Shown piece by piece: positions 44,381 to 54,316 of a stretch of 64,000 nucleotides of DNA; the stretch's first letter is position 1; each line of letters starts with the position of its first letter. This stretch comes from Malaciobacter molluscorum LMG 25693 (GTDB lineage: Bacteria > Campylobacterota > Campylobacteria > Campylobacterales > Arcobacteraceae), in the NCBI RefSeq assembly GCF_003544935.1, contig NZ_CP032098.1, positions 1,612,001 to 1,676,000 of the forward strand. The letters are read 5' to 3'. The position numbers and the translations under genes were made by a program. Under the pieces are notes generated by a model, which searched no databases, was not told the DNA's origin, and saw nothing but the letters and a program-made list of their open reading frames with translations.

Positions 44381-44963
44381 ACTTAAGATATTTTTCTAAA
44401 GGAAGTAAAGACTCTTTCTTTTCTTCATCATTCATACTTCCATCTAAAGCACCTTCTTTTACACTTCCTTTAGCAATTTGTGAAATATTTCCATTTTCAT
44501 CTACTAAATAAGCGATATAAGAAGTTTTTGCATTATCTGTTACACCTAAAGCATTTACCATATTTCCATCAAAATCATAAATCATAGGAATATTACTTCC
44601 TTTATTCAATTCTTCTAATTTTGAAGGGATAAACATTTTTTTAACAAACCAAGGTGCAGCAGAAATATTTGCTACCATTACATAAGGAATTTTCAAATCA
44701 TAAAATTTAGGTAAGTCTTTTACCACAGATAAAGAATCATGATTACCAACAATAATTAAAGTTTTACTTCCCATTTTAAAAAGCGAATCTTTTGAAACAT
44801 TTTTATCTTTACCAACAATTTCAAATGAAGCAGGTAAATTTGATAACTTAATTGATGAAGTATCCACATTTACTTTTGTTACTGGTTCATTTGCAGTAAA
44901 ATAAACTATTGCTGCAAAAGCAATAATACCTAAAACAACTAACTTAAGTACGTTTTTTAACAT
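44379..44963 (-). CDS. Membrane-anchored thioredoxin-fold-like protein without cysteines
   Basis: 194 residues: one N-terminal membrane helix (about 5-24), then a periplasmic alpha/beta domain with KTLIIVGNHDSLSVVKDLPKFYDLKIPYVMVANISAAPWFVKKMFIPSKLEEL and SYIAYLVDENGNISQIAKG, which resembles the peroxiredoxin/YtfJ fold. There is no CxxC or peroxidatic cysteine, so it is not an ordinary redox enzyme. Family not firmly recognised. Confidence 0.6.
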   Translation of the reverse strand: MLKNVLKLVVLGIIAFAAIVYFTANEPVTKVNVDTSSIKLSNLPASFEIVGKDKNVSKDSLFKMGSKTLIIVGNHDSLSVVKDLPKFYDLKIPYVMVANISAAPWFVKKMFIPSKLEELNKGSNIPMIYDFDGNMVNALGVTDNAKTSYIAYLVDENGNISQIAKGSVKEGALDGSMNDEEKKESLLPLEKYLK

Positions 44964-45003
44964 TATTTATCCTAATTTTTCTTTTGATTGTATCTTATTT
45001 ATA

Positions 45004-46155
45004 TTAACAATTATTTAATTTTGATTTTTTAACCCAACGTTTAAATAATCTATTAGGTAATACTTCATTTAAAATAGGTTCATTCATAATAATATTATCT
45101 ACTAACATTTTTGCTAAATAAGAAGATAAAACAAATCCTCTTCCACCTACACCATTTAATACATACAAATTATCATGAAAACTTAATTTATCATCATTAA
45201 TAAAACTTCCATTTACTAAATGGGGATACTCTTTTATAGTTTTTTTAGAATCAACAAGTTTTCCAACAATTGGTAAATAATCTGTACTACAAGCTCTTGC
45301 ACCAATTTTTACATCTAATATATTTACATTTTCAAGTTTTATAATATCATTTGCTAAAGTTAGTAAATGATTTGAATCTTCTTCGATAATATCTTTTGTA
45401 TAAAATTCATGTGTATTATTAATATCTTTTATTTGTATATTTTCAAATCTATGATGCGTTGCACCAATTGATAAGATATTTTTATCATTTTTTTTCTCTA
45501 ATACAGTAGAAATAGAACATTGTTTATGATAATTCATAGTAGTTAAAGTTGAAGTTTCTATATCTATTTTTTGTCCCCAAACAGGACGAATAGAAAAATA
45601 TTCTTCATCTATTAATTCAGTATTTATTCCAGTTGTTAAAATCAACTTTTTAGCTTTTAACTCTCCATTTAAAAGCCATTTTTCATCTTCCAATTTTTCT
45701 ATATTATTTATATCATAATTAAATAACGTTTCACTATTCTTTGTTAATATAGTTGTAATATCTTTAGGATTAATTATTGAACCAACTTTAAAATAAAAAC
45801 CATCAGTAAGCTTTTCATATTCAAAATCCATAAAAGTTTTATACGTTTGAAACTTATCTTTATCTTCACTATCTTTTGGTATTCTACAAACTCCACAATT
45901 ATTTAAAATATTTTCTTCAAAACTTTTATAAAAATTAATAGAAAAAGTCAAAGAATTACTAACTAATTGTTTAAAATTATTTGGTTTACCTAATAAAGGA
46001 GATAAAAAAGCTCCAGCTGCTCCACTTGCACCCATTGCTAAATCACTATTTTTATCAATTAATAATACACTATTACTATTTTTATTTAAAAAATAACTTA
46101 CACTACACCCTGCAATCCCAGCACCTACAATTATATAATCATACTCTTTAATCAT
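45004..46155 (-). CDS. FAD-dependent oxidoreductase (DAO family, MnmC C-domain-like)
   Basis: 383 residues. FAD-binding start YDYIIVGAGIAGCSVSYFLN (about 5-24), then GASGAAGAFLSPLLGKP, a loop like that of the MnmC oxidoreductase domain (GASGN..G..YPLL), and the C-terminal VLNGVGGRGFVLSSYLAKMLVDNI. It may oxidise a secondary amine such as carboxymethylaminomethyl-uridine in tRNA, or glycine. The methyltransferase half of MnmC is not fused or adjacent. It overlaps the rhodanese-like gene by eight bases; a sulfur or tRNA-thiolation link is possible but is inference. Confidence 0.8.
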   Translation of the reverse strand: MIKEYDYIIVGAGIAGCSVSYFLNKNSNSVLLIDKNSDLAMGASGAAGAFLSPLLGKPNNFKQLVSNSLTFSINFYKSFEENILNNCGVCRIPKDSEDKDKFQTYKTFMDFEYEKLTDGFYFKVGSIINPKDITTILTKNSETLFNYDINNIEKLEDEKWLLNGELKAKKLILTTGINTELIDEEYFSIRPVWGQKIDIETSTLTTMNYHKQCSISTVLEKKNDKNILSIGATHHRFENIQIKDINNTHEFYTKDIIEEDSNHLLTLANDIIKLENVNILDVKIGARACSTDYLPIVGKLVDSKKTIKEYPHLVNGSFINDDKLSFHDNLYVLNGVGGRGFVLSSYLAKMLVDNIIMNEPILNEVLPNRLFKRWVKKSKLNNC

Positions 46156-46471
46156 TATTATTACCTTCTAATAATTGGAAATATGGTCTCCAATAAGCTC
46201 TTCCACCTTTTAAACTAACACATTTATATTCTGGAAATTTACTTTTATAAAAACTTAATCTTTCCTGTGTTGTTTTTCCAGTATCGCAATAAAAAACAAA
46301 GACTGAACCTTTTGGAAAATTTTTTAGTTCAAAAGGATTATAAGTTACTGTTTCCATATTATCAAGTGGTTTTAAAATTGTATCTACTAATACTACTTTT
46401 ATATTTTTCTTTTCTAACTCTTTTTTATTTTTTAATAACTCTTCTTGAGTCCAAATATCTTCTTCAAACAT
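46148..46471 (-). CDS. Rhodanese-like domain protein
   Basis: 107 residues. The pattern is of a degenerate single rhodanese domain: VVLVDTILKPLDNMETV, then GSVFVFYCDTGKTTQERLSFYKSKF with a cysteine in the active-loop position, and CVSLKGGRAYWRPYF near the end. The loop CDTGKT is close in shape to the CRxGxR loop. Rhodaneses carry sulfane sulfur. Overlaps the FAD enzyme gene, so the two should act together. Confidence 0.7.
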   Translation of the reverse strand: MFEEDIWTQEELLKNKKELEKKNIKVVLVDTILKPLDNMETVTYNPFELKNFPKGSVFVFYCDTGKTTQERLSFYKSKFPEYKCVSLKGGRAYWRPYFQLLEGNNND

Positions 46472-46622
46472 AGTTATACCTATTAAAAATTTATACTATT
46501 ACATATTTCTACTAACAAAATTAACAAAATAAGCCTTAAGATATAACTAATATTTGCCATAAGTTTATATTTATTATATTTTTTATCATACGTGAGTCAT
46601 TACTGCTAAAGTAAAATATAGA

Positions 46623-46656
46623 CTTGATTGACTTTGACTCAACTTTTTGATATAAT
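46623..46656 (+). promoter_or_regulatory. cbpA-hspR promoter with HspR operator (HAIR-like)
   Basis: CTTGATT at 46623-46629 and ACTCAAC at 46637-46643 form an inverted repeat with a 7-base spacer; each arm matches the HAIR consensus CTTGAGT-N7-ACTCAAG at six of seven bases. Overlapping it is a near-consensus sigma-70 promoter: -35 TTGACT (46628-46633), 17-base spacer, -10 TATAAT (46651-46656). A bound HspR dimer would block the -35 box. Confidence 0.85.
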
Positions 46657-46695
46657 ATATAAAAATACAAACAATTATATAATGGAGTAGCAAAG

Positions 46696-47586
46696 ATGGC
46701 AAAAAGTTTATACGAAACATTGGAAGTAAGCGAACACGCTACAAAAGATGAAATAAAAAAAGCATATAGAAAATTAGCAAGAAAATATCACCCTGATGTA
46801 AATAAAGATCCAAAAGCAGAGGATAAATTCAAAGAAATAAATGCAGCATATGAAGTATTAAGTGACCCAGAAAAAAAACAACAATATGATCAATTTGGTG
46901 ATTCTATGTTTGGTGGTCAAAACTTCCATGACTTTGCACGCGGTCAAGCGGGTTCAGGTATTGACTTAGATGAAATACTAAGACAAATGTTTGGACAACA
47001 AGGTGGATTTGGAGGTGGTGGTTTTTCTAGTGCCTTTGGACAAGGTGGATTTTCTAATAGTGGATTTGGTGGATATGAAGAACCAAATTTAGATTTGAAT
47101 GCACAAATAACAATTGCATTTGATGTATCTATTCTTGGAGGTAAACAACATATTTCTTTAAATAATGAATCATTTGATATTAAAATCCCAGAAGGTATTA
47201 AAGATGGTCAAAAAATTAGAGCAAAAGGAAAAGGTAAATCTATGGGCTCTAAAAGAGGTGATTTAATTATTAAAGTAAATGTATCTACAAGTCCTGAATA
47301 CCAAAGAGATGAAGATACACTAATAAAAACATTTAACATTCCTTTAAAAACAGCAATGTTTGGAGGAAAAGTAGAAATAAAAACAATTCATAAAACAATT
47401 ACATTAAAAGTTCCAGAAAATACAAAAGAAAATCAGAAATTTAGAGTTAAAGAGCTTGGTGTATATAACAGAAAAACTGGTAAAAGAGGTGATTTACATC
47501 TAAAAGCAAATATAAAACTTCCAAAAATTGAAGAATTAAATGAAGATTTAGTAAAAATGTTAAAAGAGAAGTTACCACGGGAGTAA
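46696..47586 (+). CDS. cbpA: DnaJ family co-chaperone CbpA
   Basis: 296 residues. J domain (about 1-70) with HPD in [10 protein letters not shown], a Gly/Phe-rich linker (about 75-125, with GGFGGGGF) and DnaJ C-terminal beta domains; no cysteine-rich zinc finger, which separates CbpA from DnaJ. It stimulates Hsp70 and binds non-native proteins. Cotranscribed with hspR (three bases between), an arrangement known from Helicobacter and Campylobacter, from the HAIR-controlled promoter upstream. Confidence 0.94.
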   Translation: MAKSLYETLEVSEHATKDEIKKAYRKLARKYHPDVNKDPKAEDKFKEINAAYEVLSDPEKKQQYDQFGDSMFGGQNFHDFARGQAGSGIDLDEILRQMFGQQGGFGGGGFSSAFGQGGFSNSGFGGYEEPNLDLNAQITIAFDVSILGGKQHISLNNESFDIKIPEGIKDGQKIRAKGKGKSMGSKRGDLIIKVNVSTSPEYQRDEDTLIKTFNIPLKTAMFGGKVEIKTIHKTITLKVPENTKENQKFRVKELGVYNRKTGKRGDLHLKANIKLPKIEELNEDLVKMLKEKLPRE

Positions 47587-47589
47587 AAT

Positions 47590-47970
47590 ATGAAAAATAA
47601 TGCATACAATGAGCCTGTATATTTAATATCAGCAGTTGCACAAATTCTTAATATTCATCCTCAAACTTTAAGACAATATGAAAGAGAAGGCTTGATTAAG
47701 CCTTCTCGAACAAATGGAAAGATTAGACTCTATTCACAAAAAGATATTGATCATATAAAATATGTACTTACGCTTACAAGAGAATTAGGAATTAATTTAG
47801 CTGGAGTTGATTTAATATTAAGATTAAATGAAAAAATAGAAAAATTAGAAGATGAAATATCTAGTTATAAAAATAAAATGAAAAAAATAAACAAATTTGG
47901 AATTGTTCCAAATTCAAAAGCATTAGTAATTAAAAAAAGTTCGTATGATGTTGTTATATTTGAAGAGTGA
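47590..47970 (+). CDS. hspR: Heat-shock repressor HspR (MerR family)
   Basis: 126 residues. N-terminal MerR helix-turn-helix AVAQILNIHPQTLRQYEREGLIKPSRTNGKIRLYSQKDIDHIKYVLTL, then a coiled coil (about 75-100). HspR represses cbpA and chaperone genes at HAIR sites; here one such site lies on its own operon promoter, giving an autoregulatory loop. Converges with ftsZ and shares a hairpin with it. Confidence 0.93.
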   Translation: MKNNAYNEPVYLISAVAQILNIHPQTLRQYEREGLIKPSRTNGKIRLYSQKDIDHIKYVLTLTRELGINLAGVDLILRLNEKIEKLEDEISSYKNKMKKINKFGIVPNSKALVIKKSSYDVVIFEE

Positions 47971-47981
47971 TTTACTCTTCA
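47961..47981. terminator. Hairpin between hspR and ftsZ ends
   Basis: TGAAGAGT pairs with ACTCTTCA (8 bp) around a five-base loop that holds part of the hspR stop codon; TTTAT follows. Its weak T run makes termination plausible rather than certain. Confidence 0.6.
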
Positions 47982-47982
47982 T

Positions 47983-49113
47983 TTATATTTGATATTGAAC
48001 TACATATTCTCTCATCAATGGTGGAATATCTAAATAGTTTTCATCATTTGTTGAAACTTTAACATTATTATCTTTATTCTCATCTTTATCATAGTCTTCA
48101 TCAAACTCATTTTTAGATTCAAATCCAGTTGCAACAATAGTTATTTTCACTTCATCTTTTTCAAGTGTACTATCAGAAGTTGTACCAAAAATTATTTCTG
48201 CATTAGAATCAATATTATCATGAATAGAAGCCATAACATTATTAATAGCAAATAAAGATACTTGAGGATGAATATTAAAATGAATTAATATACCTTTTGC
48301 TCCACTTAAAGATACTTTATCAAGTAATGGAGAATCAATAGCATCTTCTAGTGCATGAAGAGCTGCATCTTCACCTTTTGCTCTTCCTATACCCATAAGA
48401 GCCATACCTTTATGTTGCATGATAGTTTTAACATCTGCAAAGTCAGTATTAATATCAGAATTACCAGGATTTAATATAACTTCACTCATACCATTTACAG
48501 CTTGGTACAAAATATTATCAATTATTTTAAAAGCATCTTTCATCCCAACATTTTCATCAATAATATCTAATAATCTATCATTTGGAACAACAATTATAGA
48601 ATCACTTACTTTTTTTAACTCTTCTAAGCCTAAATTTGCTAATCCTGCTCTTTTTTTACCTTCCCATGTAAAAGGTTTAGTTACAACAGAAACAGTCAAA
48701 GAACCTACTTCTTTTGCAGCTTTTGCAATAATAGCAGCAGCTCCAGTTCCTGTACCACCACCAAGTCCAGCAGCAACAAATACAATATCTACTCCACTTA
48801 ATGCATTTTTAATATCTTCATAACTCTCAACAGCAGAATCTCTACCAATTTCTGGTTTCATTCCAGCACCAAGTCCTTTAGTTAATTTAACACCTAATTG
48901 TATCTTTTTAGGCGCTTTTGAAATATTAAGAACTTGCAAGTCTGTATTTGCAGCAATAAGATCAATCTTATGCGTTCCTTCTTGGATCATGTGGTTAATC
49001 ATATTACAACCACCTCCTCCAACACCAATTACTGAAATTTTTGCTATATTTTCCCCGATTGTTTGATTAGGCATTTCCACTGTAATATCATCCACATTAA
49101 ATAAATTATCCAT
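47983..49113 (-). CDS. ftsZ: Cell division GTPase FtsZ
   Basis: 376 residues from the ATG at 49113 (GGAG eight bases upstream); the GTG three codons earlier lies on top of that site. Tubulin signature GGGTGTGAA, the early IGVGGGGCNMINHM loop and T7-loop region are plain. It polymerises into the division ring. The ATG overlaps the ftsA TAA (TAATG). The C-terminal peptide reads YLDIPPLMRE, the conserved FtsA/ZipA-binding tail. Confidence 0.97.
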   Translation of the reverse strand: MDNLFNVDDITVEMPNQTIGENIAKISVIGVGGGGCNMINHMIQEGTHKIDLIAANTDLQVLNISKAPKKIQLGVKLTKGLGAGMKPEIGRDSAVESYEDIKNALSGVDIVFVAAGLGGGTGTGAAAIIAKAAKEVGSLTVSVVTKPFTWEGKKRAGLANLGLEELKKVSDSIIVVPNDRLLDIIDENVGMKDAFKIIDNILYQAVNGMSEVILNPGNSDINTDFADVKTIMQHKGMALMGIGRAKGEDAALHALEDAIDSPLLDKVSLSGAKGILIHFNIHPQVSLFAINNVMASIHDNIDSNAEIIFGTTSDSTLEKDEVKITIVATGFESKNEFDEDYDKDENKDNNVKVSTNDENYLDIPPLMREYVVQYQI

Positions 49114-50504
49114 TAGAACCACTCCGAAACTTTACTCCAGAATCTAGACATCCCTCTACCTTTATCTTTTTTTGAAAGAGTTGGCAATCGAGTAGTATCT
49201 TCTTTTTCTAAAGGTTCTTTTGTATTAGCATTTTCGCTTACTTTCTCTTCTTTCACCACTGTTTGTTTAGTTGCTTGAGAAACTGGTATCTCTTCTTTTT
49301 TTACTGCCTTTTTCATTAGATTTTTATTTGAATCTAATTCAAATGTTCTATTTTCATATAAAGAATAAAATAGCAAACCCACAATTGTTGACATTGTAGG
49401 ATCATCAAAATTCATATATCCATTTTTTATATTTATAGGATTTGATATTTTAATAGGAATATTTTCAAAAACTCTCATTGCAAGCTCTTTTATTCCAGAA
49501 AGCTGGCTCATACCACCAGTAATTACAATTCCCGCTCCAATATTTTCTTGAATACCACTATTTTTCAGTTTATTTTTAATCAAAACTAAAACTTCTTCTA
49601 CTCTTGCATGAATTATTGTTTGTATATGATCTAGTGAAACTTCAGTTGTACTTTGTTCATCACCAATTCTTGGTATTTTAACTTTTTTTATACTTAATTC
49701 ATCACTATCACTTAATTTTAATAAATTACCATATTTAATTTTTAGTGTTTCTGCTGCATTTGGAGGAGTATGTAACATTACTGATAAATCATTTGTTATA
49801 TGATTTGAACCAACAGGTATAAATCCATTATAAACAACAGCACTTCCTTTATAAGAAACAAATTCTGTTGTAGTACCACCTATATTTATCACAGTAGCAC
49901 CAAATTTGTTTTGTTGTTCATCTAATAAAGAAATAGCACTTGCATATCCATCTAAAACAAAATTAGTAAGTTCTATTCCCGCTGCTTTTAAAGCAGACTT
50001 TACATTTGTTAAGGCAGTTCTTTTTGCAGTTACAATATATACTGAAACTTCAAGTCTTGAACCATTCATATTTAAAGGATTTTCAACATCTTTTGAATCA
50101 TCAACTTTAAAAAATATTGGCAGTACATGTACAACTTCATATTCTGGAATAATTGTTGCATTATATAATGCCATCTGCATTACTTGATTTATTTCAGTCT
50201 CTGTAATAATTCCATTTGGAACATTAACAGAACCTAAACTTCTTAAGCCTTTTGTATAAGCACCTGAAATAGATATAACAGAAGAATCAATTACTTCAGA
50301 AGTACTTCCTCGTGCTATATTAACTGCTTTTTTTATAGCTTTTGAAGCCACTTCGATATTTGTAATTGACCCTTTATTTATACCTTCACTTCTACTTGTT
50401 CCCGTACCTAAAATGTTGATTTTTCCATCCGGGTTATTTTTAGCAATAACAGCAGTAATACTTGTAGAACCAACATCTATGGCTAAAAGAGTCTTATTAC
50501 TCAA
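49113..50504 (-). CDS. ftsA: Cell division protein FtsA
   Basis: 463 residues, actin-like ATPase fold: AIDVGSTSITAVIAK at the start (phosphate 1), SISGAYTKGLRSLGSVNVPNG in the SHS2 domain 1C, VINIGGTTTEF (phosphate 2) and GIVITGGMSQLSGI (adenosine loop). A long charged linker leads to a C-terminal amphipathic membrane-targeting helix (GRGMSRFWSKVSEWF). It tethers FtsZ filaments to the membrane. Downstream of ppiD by three bases. Confidence 0.97.
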   Translation of the reverse strand: MSNKTLLAIDVGSTSITAVIAKNNPDGKINILGTGTSRSEGINKGSITNIEVASKAIKKAVNIARGSTSEVIDSSVISISGAYTKGLRSLGSVNVPNGIITETEINQVMQMALYNATIIPEYEVVHVLPIFFKVDDSKDVENPLNMNGSRLEVSVYIVTAKRTALTNVKSALKAAGIELTNFVLDGYASAISLLDEQQNKFGATVINIGGTTTEFVSYKGSAVVYNGFIPVGSNHITNDLSVMLHTPPNAAETLKIKYGNLLKLSDSDELSIKKVKIPRIGDEQSTTEVSLDHIQTIIHARVEEVLVLIKNKLKNSGIQENIGAGIVITGGMSQLSGIKELAMRVFENIPIKISNPINIKNGYMNFDDPTMSTIVGLLFYSLYENRTFELDSNKNLMKKAVKKEEIPVSQATKQTVVKEEKVSENANTKEPLEKEDTTRLPTLSKKDKGRGMSRFWSKVSEWF

Positions 50505-50507
50505 TTA

Positions 50508-51968
50508 TTATTCCTTTTTTTCTAATGAAGACTGAATTTCATATCGATTTTCAAGTCTTTTTATTAAATTATTCATTAATTCAGAATTTTGTAAATCTGA
50601 AATTGTTCTTTCAACAATTTTATCTTTTTTCTCATCATAATTTGCAAATTTTGAATCATTAATTTTATAAAGTACAACTTTTGAACCTAAGTCTATTTCA
50701 CCTTTTTTCATCTCTTGTGTAAATAATTTATTTACAAATTGAGAAGATTCTACTGCACTTAATCCATCTATATTAACTGGTAAATTTTTAGTAACCCAAC
50801 CAATATTCTTACCATTAAAGTTAGCTAACTCTTTCTTAGATAGTGCTTTTAATTTTAAACTTTTTTCATTATTTATGTAATCTTGCGTTGCTTGTGCTTG
50901 TGCTTTATCAAAAGTTAACACTTTTGGAGAATTTATTTTATCTAATTTTACTATAACATACTTATCCCCAAAGAAAAATGGTTTTTTTAAACTTCCAACT
51001 TTTGATTTAATAATTAATGAATTATTTTCACCATAAGGTAACTCATTTTCAGATGCAACTAAATTTTTTGTAAATTTTTTCTCATCTTTTTTATATTTAA
51101 TATATTCTTTTAAAGCGAACTTTTTTGTAGCTTTTATATCTAATGCTTTAATTACATCATCTTTTGCTTCTTCATAACTTTTTATTTTATCATTTTCTTT
51201 TCTAAAATCAGTTTTAAAATTTTCATAATATTTTCTTAATTCTTCTTCTGAATAATTACCTTTTTGAAGATCAACAAATGCATAACTTATATTATATGTA
51301 GTATCAGATAAATAGTTTACTTTGTTTTTTTCCCAAAACTTCTTAATTGCTGATTGATCTAATTTTACACTAATATCATCCATACTTAAAATTTTGATAT
51401 CTACATTATCTTTTAAAAATAGTAATTGATTAAGTGCTTGAATTTCTGTTTTTGAAGGAGTAATTTTAAAAAGTTTTTCAATTTTTTCTAAAAGAATATT
51501 TCTTTTTAATGAATCTTCAAACTCTTTAATTGTTGTACCATTTCTTGATAAAACCTTTTCATATGTACTTTTATCAAATTTCCCATCTTTTATAAATGCT
51601 TTATATTTTACTAATTGTTTAGCAATATCTTCATTTGTTACAGTTAATCCTAATTCATCACCATAAGATAAAATAAGATTTTTTTCTATTGCCATTTTGT
51701 AAGCTAAATCTTTTAAGTTTAACTTTTCTGCCATCTCTTTATTAAACTGTTCACCAAAAATTCTCGCATATTGTTCATATAAAGATGAATACTCTCTTTG
51801 AAACTCACTAATTGAAATTTCTCTATCGCCAACTACTGCTACAGTTCCACCTTTTTTGCCAAAACTATAGTTTCCCCAGCCTACAAATCCAGCACCAACA
51901 AATGCTATAGTACTTATCCAAATAGTAATAACAAGCCACTTCTTATGTCTCTGCATCCAAGTTATCAT
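50508..51968 (-). CDS. PpiD/SurA-like periplasmic chaperone-isomerase
   Basis: 486 residues. N-terminal membrane anchor (about 10-33, with WLVITIWISTIAFVGAGFVGW), a SurA-N-like chaperone domain (about 45-175, GDREISISEFQREYSSLYEQYARIFG) and a degenerate parvulin/PPIC region (about 215-330), followed by a C-terminal helix domain. PpiD binds proteins leaving SecYEG. The MQRHKKW start and length match Campylobacterota homologues. It is the first gene of ppiD-ftsA-ftsZ. Confidence 0.85.
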   Translation of the reverse strand: MITWMQRHKKWLVITIWISTIAFVGAGFVGWGNYSFGKKGGTVAVVGDREISISEFQREYSSLYEQYARIFGEQFNKEMAEKLNLKDLAYKMAIEKNLILSYGDELGLTVTNEDIAKQLVKYKAFIKDGKFDKSTYEKVLSRNGTTIKEFEDSLKRNILLEKIEKLFKITPSKTEIQALNQLLFLKDNVDIKILSMDDISVKLDQSAIKKFWEKNKVNYLSDTTYNISYAFVDLQKGNYSEEELRKYYENFKTDFRKENDKIKSYEEAKDDVIKALDIKATKKFALKEYIKYKKDEKKFTKNLVASENELPYGENNSLIIKSKVGSLKKPFFFGDKYVIVKLDKINSPKVLTFDKAQAQATQDYINNEKSLKLKALSKKELANFNGKNIGWVTKNLPVNIDGLSAVESSQFVNKLFTQEMKKGEIDLGSKVVLYKINDSKFANYDEKKDKIVERTISDLQNSELMNNLIKRLENRYEIQSSLEKKE

Positions 51969-52027
51969 ATAATATATTCCTCAAAATTTTTTATAAATAT
52001 ATTACAAAAAAGTTGCTTTTAGTTATG

Positions 52028-54316
52028 TTAAATTGCAGCTTGCATCAAATCATTTATAACAGATTCTCTTTTTGTTGTTTCTATTCTTTTACATGCACTT
52101 TTAAATGCATCATCTTCACCTACAATATAACACATTTTTTTAGCTCTTGTAATTGCCGTATATAAAAGTTTTGTATTATGCATAATATAATGAGAAAAAC
52201 TAATAGGAATTAATGCATTATCATACTCCATTCCTTGTGTTTTATGAATAGTTAAACAATAAGCCAAAGATAATAAAGAATTTAAATCATCAAAATCATA
52301 AAAAACAACCATATCATCATTTGGGTATAAAACAATACATTTTCGATCATCAAAATCTAATTTTATTATCAAACCTAATTGACCATTAAAAACTCGTTTT
52401 TCCATAAAATCTTGAGAGTTTGCTTTATACATTTGCATTGTTTGACATTTCATATTTTCATTTTTTATATGAATTACTTTATCACTTAATTTATATTCAT
52501 AAAGTTTTGTTTTATAAGATTGTTCTCTTGAACTATTAAACAATCTTTGAAGTTGCATATTTAGATTTTCTACACCTAAAATACCATTTTTCATAGGTGT
52601 TATAACTTGAAATAAAATCAATGCATTAGATATATTTTTTTCTTTTATTAATTTATAAAATTTTGCGATATAACTAGCAGAAATATTTAATATATTAGTC
52701 AATATCATATCTGAATTTTGTAGTCTTAAAGATGAAAAATCATTTGATGAAACAGAGTTTTTAAGTGCATAATAGTTATCAATAGATACATCAATAAATT
52801 TAAAATCTTCATAATCTTCTTTATATTCAGGAACTTGCCCTTGTCTAATATCATTTGCAATTAAAGCAATTGCTTGATTTTCATTTTGTCTATAAATTTT
52901 TGTAAGTTTACAAATTGGTGCTAATTCATATTTTATTGCATCAGATAAAATATTTCCTGCTCCAATTGCAGGTAACTGTCCATCATCTCCAACAATAATA
53001 AAAACTGTATCATCACTAATTCTTTTTATTATTTGATAAAAAGTTACAGAATTTACCATTGAAGCTTCATCTAATAAAATAACTTTATAAGGGAAAAAAT
53101 CTTTCTCTTTATGTTTTACTAAAAGAGATTGTATAGTTGAACTTGAATAACCTGTTGTATCGGATATTCTTTGACTTGCAATACCACTTAATGCAATTGT
53201 AATAATATCATCATAACCAACTATTTCTTCTAATAATTCTAAAATTGCCCTACTTGATGTAGATTTACCAGTTCCTGCATAACCTATTAAAAATAGTGTA
53301 TTTTTACCCTCATTTATAAGTTCAACAGCTTTTTTTTGTTCATCACTTAATTTAAAACCTAAAGATTTTTCTTTTTTTTCTATATAATCATCAATATTTG
53401 AAACAATACTTTTCAAATATCTTTCATCTTTTCTTCTTTTAAAGAAATCTAAAATATTTTTTTCTGCATTATAAAGCATCGAAATAGCAACTCTATTCTC
53501 TTTTGTAGTAAATAAGTCTTCATCAGCCAACATTTGTACTATGCAATTTTCATAAAGCATATCTTCATGACTAAATCTAAGTGATTCATCTAAAAGCCTA
53601 TATAAATGATACTTATCAATTGAAGAGTTTCCATTATTATCACAGAACTCTTTTAAAGTATAATTTAGACAAGCCATTATTCTAAATTCTGATCTTTCGT
53701 CAATACCTAATGATTTTGCTATTTCATCAGCTTTTTTAAAACCTACACCTTTTATATTAATTAGAATATAAGGATTTGTTTTTATTTTTTCTATTAAATC
53801 TTCAACTTCACCAAAATTGGAGTATATTTTAGTAATTAAGTTTGAACTTACACCATATTTAGATAAAAAACTTCCTAATTCTCTTAGATGTTGAAATTTT
53901 TGCCAAGAAGCTACAATTTTATTTAATTTTTTTTCTTTAATACCTTTAAAACTTAATAATTCTTCTGGCTTTTCATTTAATATTTTTATTAATTCTTCTT
54001 CACTATACTTGTCTAGCAAATCTTTTGCAAACTTTTCTCCTACACCTTTTACTATTTTTGTTAAGAAAAAATATAATTCTGCTTCTTTTATCTCTAAAGT
54101 ATCAAAAACAAATTGTATTCCATACTTTTTATGTGTAATCCAATTACCAGTTAAAACAATCTCTTCACCAACTATTTTATCAATATCTGTATCAAAATAT
54201 ACACCACAAATTCTTTGATTGTTTTCCAAAACAGCAGTAATAAACTTGGTCTCTTCATTTTTATAAAAAACTTTTTTTAAAACTCCTGATAATTTAAACT
54301 TTTTTTCCTCTTCCAT
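52028..54316 (-). CDS. recD2: RecD2-like ATP-dependent DNA helicase
   Basis: 762 residues. N-terminal OB/HhH region (about 1-210, with GVGEKFAKDLLDKY and FKGIKEKKLNKI), then SF1 helicase: Walker A GYAGTGKST (about 345-353), VILLDEASMV (motif II), VGDDGQLPAIGAG (motif III), and YCLTIHKTQGMEYDNALI plus YTAITRAKK (motifs V-VI). RecD2 is a 5'-3' helicase not bound to RecBC and linked to repair. Its ATG overlaps the stop of the upstream 117-residue gene (TAATG). Confidence 0.92.
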   Translation of the reverse strand: MEEEKKFKLSGVLKKVFYKNEETKFITAVLENNQRICGVYFDTDIDKIVGEEIVLTGNWITHKKYGIQFVFDTLEIKEAELYFFLTKIVKGVGEKFAKDLLDKYSEEELIKILNEKPEELLSFKGIKEKKLNKIVASWQKFQHLRELGSFLSKYGVSSNLITKIYSNFGEVEDLIEKIKTNPYILINIKGVGFKKADEIAKSLGIDERSEFRIMACLNYTLKEFCDNNGNSSIDKYHLYRLLDESLRFSHEDMLYENCIVQMLADEDLFTTKENRVAISMLYNAEKNILDFFKRRKDERYLKSIVSNIDDYIEKKEKSLGFKLSDEQKKAVELINEGKNTLFLIGYAGTGKSTSSRAILELLEEIVGYDDIITIALSGIASQRISDTTGYSSSTIQSLLVKHKEKDFFPYKVILLDEASMVNSVTFYQIIKRISDDTVFIIVGDDGQLPAIGAGNILSDAIKYELAPICKLTKIYRQNENQAIALIANDIRQGQVPEYKEDYEDFKFIDVSIDNYYALKNSVSSNDFSSLRLQNSDMILTNILNISASYIAKFYKLIKEKNISNALILFQVITPMKNGILGVENLNMQLQRLFNSSREQSYKTKLYEYKLSDKVIHIKNENMKCQTMQMYKANSQDFMEKRVFNGQLGLIIKLDFDDRKCIVLYPNDDMVVFYDFDDLNSLLSLAYCLTIHKTQGMEYDNALIPISFSHYIMHNTKLLYTAITRAKKMCYIVGEDDAFKSACKRIETTKRESVINDLMQAAI

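Noticed and set aside
49114-49122. GTG start of ftsZ at 49122
   Set aside because: The GTG sits on the GGAG ribosome-binding site that serves the ATG at 49113.
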